From Gnetum montanum (taxonomy: Eukaryota; Streptophyta; Gnetopsida; Gnetales; Gnetaceae): DNA of 64,000 bases. The stretch lies in contig MNCI01036774.1 of assembly GCA_015680685.1 (NCBI GenBank), forward strand, positions 335,511-399,510. The letters run 5' to 3'. The position numbers and the translations under genes were made by a program. The first letter of the stretch is position 1, and the number at the start of each line of letters is the position of its first letter. Under the pieces are notes generated by a model. It did no database searches. It saw only the letters and a list, made by a program, of their open reading frames with translations, and was not told the origin of the DNA. Below are positions 11,969 to 23,692 of this stretch, one piece after another.

Positions 11969-13507
11969 TGTGCTGACCTAAATCGTCGGTGTAAGGCTGG
12001 AAGGAAAACAGACACCGAGAGATCGTCGAGCAGCCATAGCTGACCCTGCCTTCACCCGAGGGCAAGCTAGAAAAGTAAACGAAGGCAAAGTACCTTGAAT
12101 GGTTTGCACGCAAATCAACCAAGGACTTCCCCAAGCGTAAGCTATAGCTAGCACTGGGGTTATCGTAAACAGTGTAAACGGAATGCAAATAGCGATACGA
12201 AATGTAAATAGAGCATACTAAATTATAAACAAAGCGTAAACAGAGCTATATTGTAAACAAAGCGTAAATTGAAGTAAATAATGTAAATGGGAGGCAATAA
12301 TGAAACTATAGTGTATTGTTCAAACAGGAATATGCACTGATCAAAGCGTAGTTGCACACATATGGATGGCAAGTCAAACACCTAGCCCTGGAATGATATG
12401 ATGCGATGATATGACGATGAAATGGGATGAACGTGAGAAATACTTGGAAGCCAACCATTTGGTTTGCCAAGCACCCAAGGATTGCAAGTTCTGTCCTCCT
12501 TCAGAATTGTCAATCTCTCCAATATTTGCCTCTTCCAATCGTCTTTTCTTCCTCTTAGTTTATGTGAATTGATAGGGTATTTATAGGGTTGGGATAGGCT
12601 TGGGCAATTGCATTCTTTGACCAGGTTCAATGTATCTGTTTTGGATAGTTGTGCACAAGTTGGATGTGTGTTGGATATTTTCCTTCTTTGACCAGATTCA
12701 ATGTATCTGTGTTGGATAGTTGTGCACGAGTTGGATGTGTGCTAGATATTTGCCTTCTTTGACCAAATTCAATGTATCTGTGTTGGATAGCTGTGCACGA
12801 GTTGGATGTGTGCTGGATATTTGCCTTCTTTCACCAAATTCAATGTATCTCACAACATGTGGGTCATTCAAGCCCATCAAAATACAAATAATTTAGACAA
12901 GCCCTCAAATGATAAAAATTTACAAAGAAAATCAAGGAGGATTAACTCCACCTCGCTTGTCTAGCATCCAGCGTGACCTACAGTGTGACCTCCAAAACTT
13001 GCAATTTTGAGCTAAAATCTGGAATTTCTGAAGGCTGGGACCCATGGTTATCAATAGTGGACCCTGAGGACGACTTACACCCTTGAAATCAAGTCATTTT
13101 GGCTCAGTTTTGGGGCTTTAAAAGTTGGTGACGCTGATCCTTACGTCGTGCAATGTCTGAAAAAAATAACCCCAGCGTCACCAAGTCAAAATGGCACATT
13201 TGAGGCCCAAATCTTGATTTTCTGGAGGCTGGGAGCTACTAGGGACCTTGGTGAAGGTCATGGGGGGTCCTTGTGTTCGATTTTAGCCTATTTTGACTCA
13301 ATTTTGGGGCTCCAAAAGTTGGTGACGCTGATCCTTACGCTGTGCAATGCCTGTGAGGCCCGAGGGGACCTTACCTGTTGAATCATGGGCCATCAGGGGC
13401 TATTTCAGAGGCCTCCAAGTTTGGTAACGCTGTACTCATGTTGGGCAGTAGCATGACTTAGCTTGATTCTTGTCTAAAAGTGCTAAGCCAAAATTAGTGG
13501 TGTTTCA
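11969..13507 (-). mobile_element. Solo LTR of an unrelated element inside gag E
   Basis: The block starts TGTGCTGACC and ends GTGTTTCA, and is flanked by the identical 5 bp AAAGG at 11964-11968 and 13508-13512. Gag sequence continues on both sides. A TATAAATA reading on the minus strand near 12570, with purine-rich sequence downstream, suggests minus orientation. No coding region or second LTR is present. At 1539 bp it is longer than the Athila-like LTRs and shares no sequence with them. Three 71 bp direct repeats lie within it. Confidence 0.85.
12613..12850. repeat. 71 bp tandem repeat in the solo LTR
   Basis: The phrase TTCTTTGACC(A) followed by TTCAATGTATCT begins at 12613, 12684, 12755 and 12826, giving exactly 71 bp spacing and about 3.3 copies with few differences. 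In the inferred minus orientation this lies downstream of the TATA box. Confidence 0.9.
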
Positions 13508-14550
13508 AAAGGCTTGCAGATGGGTTTGTGGGTCTAAGTTATATCCAACCTCTTAATTCTACTATCTTTCACATGTCTAGTTGGAATTCTAACTACCTAT
13601 GCAATGTCCAACATACTTCAAGTTGCCAGTAAAGGTTCATCATCATCATTATTTTGATTATGCCTATGATGTCCCCTGCTACCCCTTTGTTCATGGTAGG
13701 GCCTATGATCATTATCATGTCATTCACCTCCATCACAATTTCATCCTCTACAATATCAATCAAAACCAGAAGAGGATGAAGAAGATACAAATGAAGAGGG
13801 GGCAAAGAGGGAGGAGGACTACCACCACCATGATGTTTGCCAACTCCTCTCTGCTTGTCTTGGCCATGATCATCAGGTTTATTATCAACATGATGCTTGC
13901 TCGAGCCCCTGATTCCACTATTGCCTAAACCTGGATTGTTAATACTAGAGTGTAAATGTGGGTTCAAGCCCCCTTTACCAGAGTCAAGGGGTGGATAATC
14001 TTCTTGTCAAGAACCCCTAGAGCAAGGATCCTCCTTGTCATTTTGGTTTAGCAGGAACAAGGGGTTAGTGAACCGTTTTCCCTTTGTAGCTTCATGGTGC
14101 TTCTCCTGGTGCCGATCTCTTTTGTGTTCTATTTTAGTGGGACAATAGTCCAGATAGTCATGGTCCTACACAACGTATTCATCATGGAGATCTTGGATGC
14201 CTAACCTCTTAAGAGTTTGGAGTAGCATCCCAGGAATAGATTGGTTATGAGGCAAAACAACATTACCCTCCTTATCTCTCCACTGTAGCTATTCATCTTC
14301 ATGCAGGATGAAGGTAAAATGGGACACAAAATCATCTAGGTGAGTGTACACCACTTTGAATTCTTAGGGCACTGTGGTTTTAATTCATTATGCTTGTGAA
14401 AAGAAGAAATTTTGGATTAAAGAAAATTTTAGTATGCTTAAATTATAATTATAATTATTATTTTTTCAAATGACTGTGACCTTTGAGTTTGTTCCAATGA
14501 TCTTAAATAATATTCACTAAGTCCCAGATAGTGCACATATCAAACTACAA

Positions 14551-14570
14551 GTTCCCCACAATGACACCAA
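14551..14570 (-). other. Degenerate primer binding site of element E
   Basis: Directly internal to the LTR edge at 14571, the minus strand reads TTGGTGTCATTGTGGGGAAC. This is a mutated form of the tRNA-Asp complement TGGCGCCGTTGCCGGGGA that is better preserved in C and D. Confidence 0.65.
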
Positions 14571-15769
14571 TGATGAGCAGAGAGTAGACCCTATGCTCAA
14601 CCATACAAATCACTAAGCATTCACACACAATTCAATTAAATTCCATGGACTTATAGCCTTCTAAGTACATTGGTCTCTCTATGAAGTGAAATTAATGGTT
14701 GCAAGTATTGTCTTCCCAATTACACTTGTGAAATGCAAAGGTATCATTAAGTGCAACTGAGGCATATGATTTTTATCATTTTTATGCTTTATGCTTTAAG
14801 TCACTGAAGAATACAAAATAATGAATAAAATAATTAAATTACTAATTTAATCTAACTAGCTACACCTAACTAATTCATATCTCTATTCAAGTCTTCTTAG
14901 GATTCATCTTAAATACATGCAAAAATCCATAACTAATTTCCAAACAATAACAAACCTACTCTTTGATATCAATCCTAGATCAGGGTTACCCCAATTTGCT
15001 TTAACTCTTCAAAATACACAAAACTTAGATAGTGTGCAAGATAGTTCAATTGTTATAGAATAAGAAAACTAGCTATCTTCTATTAAAATTGAAAGAATAT
15101 TACAAATATAATGAAATCCAATCTATGGAACATAAAATACTTACACACTCAATAATATTGTAGGGAGATATGGCCAATACCATCACAGATGATTCACCAC
15201 AGAGATGCAAATGACTTTCATGTGATCTCTCTCCCAACTCTCATGTCAAAACATATAATACAAATCCAATATTATGAAACATGAAGCTATAACCCTAGAA
15301 AAATATTTTCCATATTAAACTTGACCTTCTAGGTTGTTTTCCATCTTGGAGTTGCCACATTGGAACTTTTCATAACTAAAAAAAATGTTTATAGGCTTGA
15401 TAAGATGTCTCTCTAATAAATTCATCATTCAAGAAAGATATCTACATGCAAGACAAGATGTCTCTTCTAGAGACAAGACATCTCTTCTAGGAATAAGATG
15501 TCTCTAGCAAGACATCTACACTACCAAGAAGACATCTTCTTTGTCAATCCAACTTTTGGTTAATACATCTAAACTACTAGGAAGATGCCTTTTCTAACAT
15601 CTCAACTCTTGGACAAGGCATTTCCTAGGTCATCAAAACATCTCTTGTGACATCTCAACTCTCATGCAAGGCATCTATAAAGGTCCAAAATGTCTTCCAA
15701 GCTACTTGAAAACTTCATTCTTGCACCTATAGGGATGAAAATGGGTTTGGAAGAGTTGTTCCTACATCA
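14571..15769 (-). repeat. 5' LTR of element E
   Basis: The inner edge TGATGAGCAG and the following bases (CCCTATGCTCAACCATAC...) match the LTR of element B. The outer edge is taken at CATCA ending at 15769 (TGATGTAGGAAC on the minus strand), which is less certain. The outer third (about 15400-15720) is a drifted array of AAGACATCTC-like units. No target duplication can be checked because the left end of E is lost. Confidence 0.65.
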
Positions 15770-17009
15770 TTTTCAAACTAAAATGTTAGGATTATTGTAT
15801 CCTTTTCCTTATCATCTTTATATATTATCTACATCATGATATATTGGCTAACTTTAGCCTCTATTGGATGTTATGGTCAAGACATGTTTCTACTAATAAA
15901 GTACCCATTAATTAAATGGCTAAGACAAGACCTAAAGAGCATTGCTCGAAGTATAGATGGAGCTAATTATTTTAGTGGTAGCACAATGGTATCCTATAAG
16001 TTTTTCCACTAAAGTTATTCCTGTTGTTGGAATATGAAAGTAAAATCAAGAAAGTAGAGATTATATCAAGAAAGTAAAATCAAGTCATATCACTACTAGG
16101 TAATCCAAGCATTATCATTACTTAGATTATCAAGTTAATAGATTTTAATGCTTAAAACTACATTGCACTCATTTGCTAATTAATTATTACACATAAAAAA
16201 TATAAAGATTAAGCTAAATTTGAAAAAATTTAAATAACAAATGTAACACCTCCTAATCTAGGCTAAGGCTAAAAAGGCATTCCATAAAAATAAAAATAAT
16301 AACTTAAAAAATGATAAAGGATGACAAGAAAAATGAAAAAAATAGTAAGAATCCAATAAATAGGTACAAAGGAACAAAAAATAAAACATTATATCTAAAT
16401 AATAGTAGCCCATTACATGCAAAAGCTTACCTTTTTTACTAAGTAATAACATTTCACATGATCCTAATGCCTTTGCAAACAAAAATATACAAATAGCTAA
16501 GAATTTCAATTTCAATAGAAAAAAATATAATATAACATAAACAATGACATGAGATGCTTCTAATCATATAAAATGATCATCCAAAAACCATATCCAAATA
16601 AATTTTAAAAAATACTAATTAGGAGTTTATGTCTTAAAACATAAAACAATAGCTGTAAAGTCAAAACAAGGCCTACACCAAAGATAGGCAAGTATAGACA
16701 CACCTATGGTAACTAAATAACACTAAGATATAATAATTTAAGCTAAACATTATAACAAAGAATTGTATAAAATTTTTGGAATGATAAAATGCTAGAAAAC
16801 TAATAATATCTATTTTTTAAGTATTTTTCTAGTAATCTATCTCATTTTTACCAATACATGTACCACTTGAATGGTAAAAATAAAGAAGAAACTCAATCTA
16901 TAATATTGATTAGGGAAAATACAAATACTCCTTGGGGATTTTGGAATTAAATATTAGGTATGTAGATAGCCATGTAAATGAGTTACTAACTTGTAGTAAT
17001 AAATTAGTG
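15770..17009. other. AT-rich stretch without recognisable features
   Basis: About 1.2 kb of AT-rich DNA. Open frames are short and low-complexity. I see no repeat structure, retrotransposon motif or gene signal. Confidence 0.5.
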
Positions 17010-17078
17010 GCTAGCTTTAAGCTATGGCTTAAGAGTTTGATTTGGAAACCTTGAGGTTGGTGGATTCAACTCCATGAT
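17010..17078 (+). ncRNA. tRNA-like promoter, possible SINE head
   Basis: TGGCTTAAGAG at 17025-17035 resembles an A box and GGATTCAACTCC at 17062-17073 a B box, with spacing near that of a tRNA gene. There is no cloverleaf good enough for a tRNA. It lies just upstream of the truncated RTE LINE. Confidence 0.35.
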
Positions 17079-17117
17079 CCAAATCTTAATTTGGTAAGCC
17101 TTGCCAAGGAAAAATAT

Positions 17118-18080
17118 TTTTGATAAATATATTAAAAAGTGATTCAAGACATTTATGAAGGGGTTACTAGTAAAATTAGAACAATGTGTAAAACAACATC
17201 TAATTTTCTAATTACAATAGGTCTATATCAAGGATTTGTGCTTAGCTTGTATTTATTTGTCATTATTATGGATAAATTAACAAAGTAAATACAAGATGAA
17301 ATCCCTTAGTGTATGATATTTATAGATGATATTATGTTTGTGAATTCAGCTTGAGAAAATATTGCTTCTAAAATGAAGAAGCAGAGACATGTTCTAGAAT
17401 TAAAAGGCTTAAAAATTAGTAGAAATAAGACAACAATATGGAATGTAATTTTAATAATAGTAGTGATGAAATAGAAGTAACAATTCAAGAAAAAGAATTC
17501 CCTCATTACAAATAGTTCTACAACCTAGGATCAATCTTCCAATTAGATGGTCAAATTGATAAAGATATAAGAAATAGAATTGAGGTAGGATGGTTAAAAT
17601 AAAGATAGGCTAATGGTGTTCTATGTCATAAAATAATGTGAATAAAATTGAAGGGAAATTTTTATATGACAATAGATTGGATAGTACAAAAGAGGTATGA
17701 ACAATAAATCAATGTGGCACAAATGTGAATGCTTCAATGAATATTGCATGTTATTAAAAGAGATAAAATACATACTAAATATATTAGAGAAAGACTTGGA
17801 GTGACTTCTCTTTTAGATAAGCTACAAGAATGATGTCTTAGATAGTTTGAACATATGAAAATATGATCAAATAATGAGCTCATAAACAAGGGTTACTACG
17901 TCACTATTCCAAGAATGCCATTAAAAGGAACATCAAAGAAGACATGGAAAAACACAATTAATGATAATTTGAAGAAACTACAACTAAATAGAGATCTAGC
18001 TCTTCATAGAGGCAAATAATAAAAAATAACTCTTGTAGCTAACTCCATATTATTAGAATAATGCTAGAATGATGATGATG
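17118..18080 (+). mobile_element. 5'-truncated RTE-clade LINE, reverse transcriptase end
   Basis: The translation in several frames follows the plant RTE reverse transcriptase: IQDIYEG, then a degraded GLxQG box (GLYQGFVLSLYLF), MDKLTK, IQDEIP and FIDDIMFV, the counterpart of the catalytic F-A-D-D motif (the first residue pair is altered to F-I-D-D). Downstream come remnants of the connection region and the terminal domain. The 3' end is a short GAT/GATG run (about 18065-18080), as is usual for this clade. It is full of stops and frameshifts and carries only the last third of the element. Confidence 0.85.
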
Positions 18081-18555
18081 ATGCATATGAGTTAGTATAT
18101 CTTACCAAAACATTAGCACCAAATAAGCAAACAACCATCAAATAACTAAATAAATAATAATCTATGGTCAAATATACAAATTTAAATTCCATCACCATTG
18201 TAGCCTCTAAAACCATGATCATGGTAACTAATTAAAAACTAAAGAGGTGAAAAAGATGTGTCAATGAGGCATGAATAGAAAAATGTTAAACAAAAATGCA
18301 ATGAAAAAATGAGATGCGAAGGCCATAACCTCACAATAAAAAGATGAAACAAAGAAGTGACAAGATGAAATAAAATTGATAAGTATAATAAGAGGAATAA
18401 ATGTGATGAATGATGAAGCATTAAGAGATATAAATGTAAACATAAATAAAATGATTAATAATAAGGTAATGAGACATAAATGTTAGAGAAAGATTATATG
18501 AATCAATTTGGTAGATAACAATAAACAAAAATGACATGAGTGTATCTAAACATTT
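18081..18555. other. AT-rich spacer
   Basis: Roughly 480 bases of A-rich sequence between the LINE end and the start of recognisable integrase. No gene or repeat is evident; it may be decayed pol of the Tat-like element. Confidence 0.4.
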
Positions 18556-19119
18556 AATAAATCACAAAAGCAATGTTACAACAAGTGCATAAAGATCTAT
18601 TTGGAGGACATATAAGACCTAAAGTCATGACTGCCAAGACTAGGTGTTTAGGTTACTACTAGCCTTACATGAAGCAAGATTTTATGTAAAAGATAAAAAC
18701 TCATGACACTTGTCAATGGCATGGCAACCTCATGCATATTCCACCAACAAAGTTACATACAACACAAATAACCTAGCTCTTCCAACGATGACATCTTGAC
18801 ATCATTGAATCGATAATATCAAAATCATTTGCATGACATAGTTTCATCATTACTGCAACATAGTACTTTATGAAATGGATAGATAGATAACATCCTAATA
18901 AGTTTGTTGATGTCTTCTTGATAACATCGTTTTGCAATTTGGACTACCATTAACTATAATGACAGATAATGGACCTTAGTTTGATATAAGTGAAACAAGA
19001 ACCTTTTATAAACAATTAGGTATCCAACATTCATTTTTTACACCGTATTATTCACAAGTCAATGATTAGACAAAATCCAACAATAAAACTATGATCAAAC
19101 TTCTTAAGAAAATGATAAC
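18556..19119 (+). pseudogene. Tat-like Ty3/gypsy integrase, first part
   Basis: The plus-strand translation follows the Tat-type integrase. The zinc-binding region shows VHKDLFGGHI, then LGYY, then DTCQWHGNLMHIPP, with the usual HH-CC spacing partly kept. The catalytic core shows FGLPLTIMTDNGP, then FFTPYYSQ and KLLKKMIT. The frame stops at 19119 where element B starts. The continuation lies at 46363, 27 kb away. Several stops and frameshifts are present. The family is a mobile-element integrase that joins cDNA to the host chromosome; this copy is dead. Confidence 0.85.
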
Positions 19120-20040
19120 TAATGAGTGGTGAAGGGGACCCCTATGCCCAACCATATGAATCATAGAGCGCTCATGCGTGATCCGGTCAAATTTCATGGA
19201 CTCTCTAGTTTATAGTGCACTAGTCTCCTAGGAAGTGAATCTTGTCCTATAGGTCATTCATTGTCTTCCTAATTACACTTGTGAAGCATAATGGTATGGT
19301 TAAGTGAAATCAAGGCATATGATTTTTATCATTTTGTGTTTTATGGTTTTGGTACTTAAAGAGAAAGATGAAGCAATTGAATGACTAATTAAATTTAACT
19401 AACTAACTAATCTCTAACTAGTCCTAACATAAGCATCTGGTCCCACTTTTTGTACATGTCCTAAACCCACATATCCACTGCTAGGTGACCAAGTGCTATG
19501 CTACTAGGCACACCAAGCAATAATGTTGCTAGGATTACCAAGCAAATACGTGTTTACACTCAAAGTAGTCATACTTATGTACTTAATATATTTAGCCTAA
19601 TTGATTAAAGTCTAATTTAACTTAATTAATTAATTAATGCATAAATAAAACATTTAAGCTATCCAAAATGCTGCAAGGTTTATCAAGAAGCTCGTCTTTA
19701 TTGTCGTACATACTATCGTGTTGAAGTACAACAATGCTCAAATAAAGATCTATGCACTCAATGACTCCTGCTATAGGCACTTAGGAACTTTCAAATAGAA
19801 AAACTGTAATAGCTCTACTACTACTATGAATCTGATAAGCCTATAAACATGGTTGGAAGCTCATATTTATAGTTTTTGCTCTAGGGCTACGTCAACGGGG
19901 CCCCGTCAACATAGTAAACACTATGTTGACACAACCCCGTTGATAGGGCAACATCATGTAAAAGGGGCCCCATCGACAAGGGCCCATCAATGAGGTCGCA
20001 TCAATAGGGACCCGTTGACATGACACATTAATGCTCATCA
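19120..20040 (-). repeat. 3' LTR of element B
   Basis: The LTR runs from TAATGAGTGG (a mutated TGATGAG) to GCTCATCA. It aligns with 45491-46362. Its U3 has GGGGCCCC-centred inverted motifs near 19895-20010 where the A, C and D LTRs have GATATC motifs. About 50 bases near the U3 start are missing from the other LTR. The sequence inside it (20041 on) has the conserved pre-LTR segment with AACTCGTCCTTGAG. Confidence 0.88.
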
Positions 20041-20282
20041 TAGCTTCACGACTAAATGAAAACTCGTCCTTGAGTTCTTTTACAAAATTAGGAAGGTATG
20101 GGATTATTAACTGACTGTTACCAAAATAAAATAACTAACTTAAAAAAACTAAGTGCCCAAGTGTACAGATCAACACATTACAAAATTATGGTATTCATGA
20201 TGCAAAATTAAACATCATGACATAACTACACAAAAAGAATTAGATGGCACTTCATTTGATGGCATGAAGGTAGTGAAGAAGA

Positions 20283-23161
20283 TCAAATAGTCCTAGGCAG
20301 TGGTGGCTCTTGAGGCTCTAAAGGACCTTCATCGACTTCAGGCATGTGTGGTAGCTGAGGTGATTGTGGCTATCCTACTATGGCTGCAACCTCTAGTGGA
20401 AGGTGAAAGGCATCAAGCAATGCCTTCAACTTCTCCTCCTTACTCTAGGGATCATTCACGGTCCATGCAGCATCACTAGTGTGAGCTTAAACGGGGACAT
20501 CCCACAAATAGGACATTATCGGGAGCATTTCCTTTATGTTGACAAACTAAGTAGTGAACTGTTTGCATTCGATGTTGAATGCCTTGAATGCATTTTTCAA
20601 CTCCTAGTAGTTATTCATCCTCCTACACAAGTTCTCAGTAGTTGATCATTGATTTATGAATCGTGCCTTGAGAACTTTGGGTTCAATGTTGGCCATCATA
20701 AGCTTGTCCTTGGTGTCCTTATGGTGCTTGAACTTAGCCTCGTATAATAAGTATGAGCTAGCCACCTACTTCTCTAACTCCAACCATGGTCATTTGGCAA
20801 TCAACATGGCTAGATTTGCATAACAGAGATTGGCAAGCTTCATGTACTCCATCATCTCCTCAACCTACAACTCCTTCATGTACATTTTCACTTTTTTGTA
20901 GGTGTCAATTCCATCAACTATGGGTTTCTACAACTCTTTCCCTTACTGGAGTTGTTGGAGGGTCTTATTCATTTTTTCCTTCATCAACTAGATATGCTCT
21001 TCATTTACTTCTTTTTGTAAATTGACTTGTTCTCTGTAGTAGTCCTTGACTCTCTCAAATTTGAGAAGCTCCAATTTCTAGGTGGCTACCTCAATCATAA
21101 TTTTTTGGCGAAGGGCATGAACTTTCTCCATGGAGATATTCCTATTTTCTGTTGCCAATCTCCTTAGTTCTGTGTTTTTTCTAGCTAGTTACTACTGTTG
21201 TTGATGGATAAAATTAGTTAATTTTTGCTTGTGTGCATCAACATTTTGTAGGCAATGATTTTCTATGGTCAACTGGACATTCTCCTAGCAAGTCTAATCC
21301 AAGGCCTTCTGAATCTTGTGCTATGTGGCCTCTACCAAGGATTGATTGAACACCACCATCTCCATTGCACCCTCAACCCCTTTTAGTTTGGTATGAAGTT
21401 GTTACATAGCTTCATCTCTTGTCAGTGTCGGGTTGAGAAATGCGCGATCGACAATCTGGGATCTTAGTTCAGCAACTTCTATAGCCAAGCATTCATTTTG
21501 CTTCTTAGCTGTTTAAAGTTGCCCCTCCACTATGATGTTTTTTCCCCTTGCCTCTAGCAACTTTGACTAGGTTACAGTGATGATATCTGGAAGGTCAAAA
21601 ACATCCAAAAGTAGTTACTTGGTTCCCACTAGTCAGTCTAATAATTCTTCATGCTATGCTACATTTATTCTATAGCTTGTGATCCCTGTAGACATCTGCA
21701 CATCCTTGAGTTCACTAACATCTAGTACAAATGTTGTAGGTGTGTTGAGTATTTCAACAATATGGTCAACGACCACTTCTACTACTGTCTATTGCCCTTG
21801 GTGCTACATCACCAATACAATTGCCCCCTTATCCTCCTCTAAGCACATCGAAAAGGTTGCAACATTCCCAGAGATTTTTGGGAGTGATTATTGTTCTGCA
21901 AGAGATACTGTGACCTCTCTAGTTCTCAGATTCGACCTCGCAGGTAGCTATGTTCTTTGGGCTAAGAAAATGTGTCCACCCTCATCCATCAAACTGATTA
22001 TTTGGGCCACCTCATTAAGGTGACTCATGACTAGTCTGTATATGGATGGGTCCCCACTACCTGTGCCTGCTCTTTACTCTTGTTCACTCAAGAGTCATTC
22101 TCTATACTCTCACAACCATTGGATGGTTGCAACAATGTCTGGCACTATTATTAGAGTGGCAAGTGGGGGTGGGGGTCATTGCCCCTCTTCTTGAATTATA
22201 GTCACAAGCACGTTATCCTTTATCATTTTTTCCTAGTTGGTAATCGGAATAATTTTGATAGTGTTGTTGGTGTAATGGACTATCCCTCCCCTTCGACAAA
22301 GCTTCCTAATGAGGCATGGGAAGGGGAGTGCCTTCCTTTTGTGTTCATTTTCTTTAAACTACTTCTCCATCTCTAGATAAATCAGCTACAAAAGGTTGAC
22401 CAGGAATCTTCCACTCAGAGCGATGCATGCTNCAAAAGGTTGACCAGGAATCTTCCACTCAGAGCGATGCATGCTTAGGCAGAGAAGGCAATGATTTTTC
22501 ATGGCCTCACCATGGAATTGAGGTGGAAGGTCACAATCTTGTAATGAATTCTCTCTACCAATGTGAGCATGTCAAACTCCTTGCAGTCAACACCATAGCA
22601 CTGTTTCATCCATTCTTTCTTTATGCTTGGATCTACTTGCATTAGAATTTCAGTAAGATTTTTCCCCATTTTGGACAACCCAAGCACTACAGTAGTGGCC
22701 TACACTAAGTAGGACACTAAGATGTCCTAGATTTTCATCGTTGCTCTAGGTTGCCTAGTATTCTAAAATAGAAATGTCTCTCCCAAGTACCACTCCCTGG
22801 TGGAAGTGATGATTGGCCTTCTTGGTGTGTGCTCTAGGAAATGGCCAAAATTTAACTCCTAGAGCACTAATTTTTAGACCTCCCTTGAATTAATATAATT
22901 TAGGTAAGCCTTTGTTAAGGTCACCTTAATATTTGCTAGTTGCGCTTGTGCATCATCCTGATGGGAGTGTTCTGTTGTTACTACTACTGGTTCTAGAATC
23001 TGTCTAATAGATTCCACTTCTACCTCTTTCCTAAGAGGACCTATGGCATGGATTGTGAGTGGCCCTTCTTGGGGCTATTCTTGACCTCTTCCTATTCTAG
23101 GCCATTTCTCCCTTGGTTGGGATGGTCCTGCTTCTTGCATGTGCTTTCCTTTTGGTGTCAT
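20283..23161 (-). pseudogene. 944-codon coiled-coil accessory frame of element B
   Basis: The frame starts at ATG 23161-23159 (MTPKGKH) and ends at TGA 20285-20283 (PLPRTI). Apart from the 44-base duplication at 22432 it keeps a single frame over 2835 bases, so it was coding until recently relative to its decay; a few dozen in-frame stops fit CAG, CAA or TGG changes. Around residue 262 is LPFPCLIRKLCRRGG, which resembles the LPFPxLIxxLCxxAGV signature of the plant 'putative plant transposon protein' family (from memory, not searched). Residues of about 520-740 are Lys/Glu-rich and heptad-like. It occupies the envelope position but I see no clear signal peptide or membrane anchor. Function unknown. 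Confidence 0.7.
22389..22475. other. Assembly join: 43 bp duplicated either side of an N
   Basis: The bases 22389-22431 are repeated identically at 22433-22475 with a single N at 22432. This is what a scaffolder leaves when overlapping contig ends are not merged. Discounting 44 bases restores the reading frame of the 944-codon gene exactly, which supports an artefact. Confidence 0.93.
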
Positions 23162-23692
23162 CTATAGTAACAACACATTCATGGATTAGTGGATGTAATG
23201 TGTAACTTTAAAGTGTTAAATATGTTTCCCATTAATTAGTTAGTTACACTTTGGCTAAGGTTGGACCATGGTAGATTGATTATTTTATTATTATTTTGTT
23301 AATTATTTATTATAATTGTTATCGGAGCTTGTTGAAAAGGTTTAACTTTTGTAATTTAGTATTTAATAGTTGATTTTTTAGTTAAAACCTTTGTGGGAGT
23401 TAGAAAAATTTGTGAAAATTTTTCTATCAAAAATGATACATTTGTGGTCCCCATGATGAAGAGATTACCTCTAGTAGCTGCAGGGTCAAAGAACAGAGTG
23501 ATTTGGATAAACGGTTTGTAAGTTATGGGCTTTGGAAAGTTCTGGGCTTTGAAAAATTGAAAAACTCCTTTGGCATTTGTGAGAAAATGTAAAATTTTCT
23601 AAGTGGGTTCATGCCTATTTATACTATTTTCCCCTTATGTCGATAGGGCCCCATATATGGGGCCTTGTATATAGGTCTGCCCCATTGACAGA
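23162..23692 (-). promoter_or_regulatory. Leader and possible promoter upstream of the accessory frame
   Basis: Read on the minus strand, a TATAAATA box lies near 23625-23632 preceded by GGGGCCCC-type inverted motifs (23645-23665). About 460 bases of AT-rich leader follow before the ATG at 23161. This resembles LTR U3 architecture. It could be an internal promoter for the accessory frame or part of another LTR broken by element C; TGATGGGCCC at 30719-30710 on the far side of C would be that LTR's start. Confidence 0.35.

Larger units (their letters stand above)
11094..14400 (-). pseudogene. Athila-like gag of element E, split by a solo LTR
   Basis: On the minus strand the gag C-terminal part (about 11968-11094) matches the other Athila-like gags here: a Glu/Lys/Arg-rich region, then GGCDIC followed by a stop where Gln is expected, then YKHPKKCC, a variant zinc knuckle. 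The N-terminal part (about 14400-13513) has the His/Arg/Ser-rich linker and the end of the N-terminal domain. The two parts are separated by an LTR at 11969-13507 flanked by AAAGG, and the gag similarity resumes exactly beyond it. Similarity stops near 11090, where the hairpin array begins, so protease and pol are gone. Confidence 0.78.

Noticed and set aside
13599-13967. Open frames on both strands over His/Met-rich sequence
   Set aside because: This is the His/Arg-rich linker of gag E read in wrong frames; low-complexity ATG/CAT repeats create both.
16258-16515. 85-codon Phe/Leu-rich minus-strand frame
   Set aside because: AT-rich composition alone gives it; no motif or relative.
18239-18443. 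Two overlapping hydrophobic minus-strand frames
   Set aside because: Both come from A-rich plus-strand sequence and neither has a recognisable protein pattern.
23300-23330. A plus-strand TTGTTATCGGAGCT resembling an initiator-tRNA primer site
   Set aside because: Two mismatches, no LTR end before it and no plus-strand gag after it; the minus-strand frame context is stronger.
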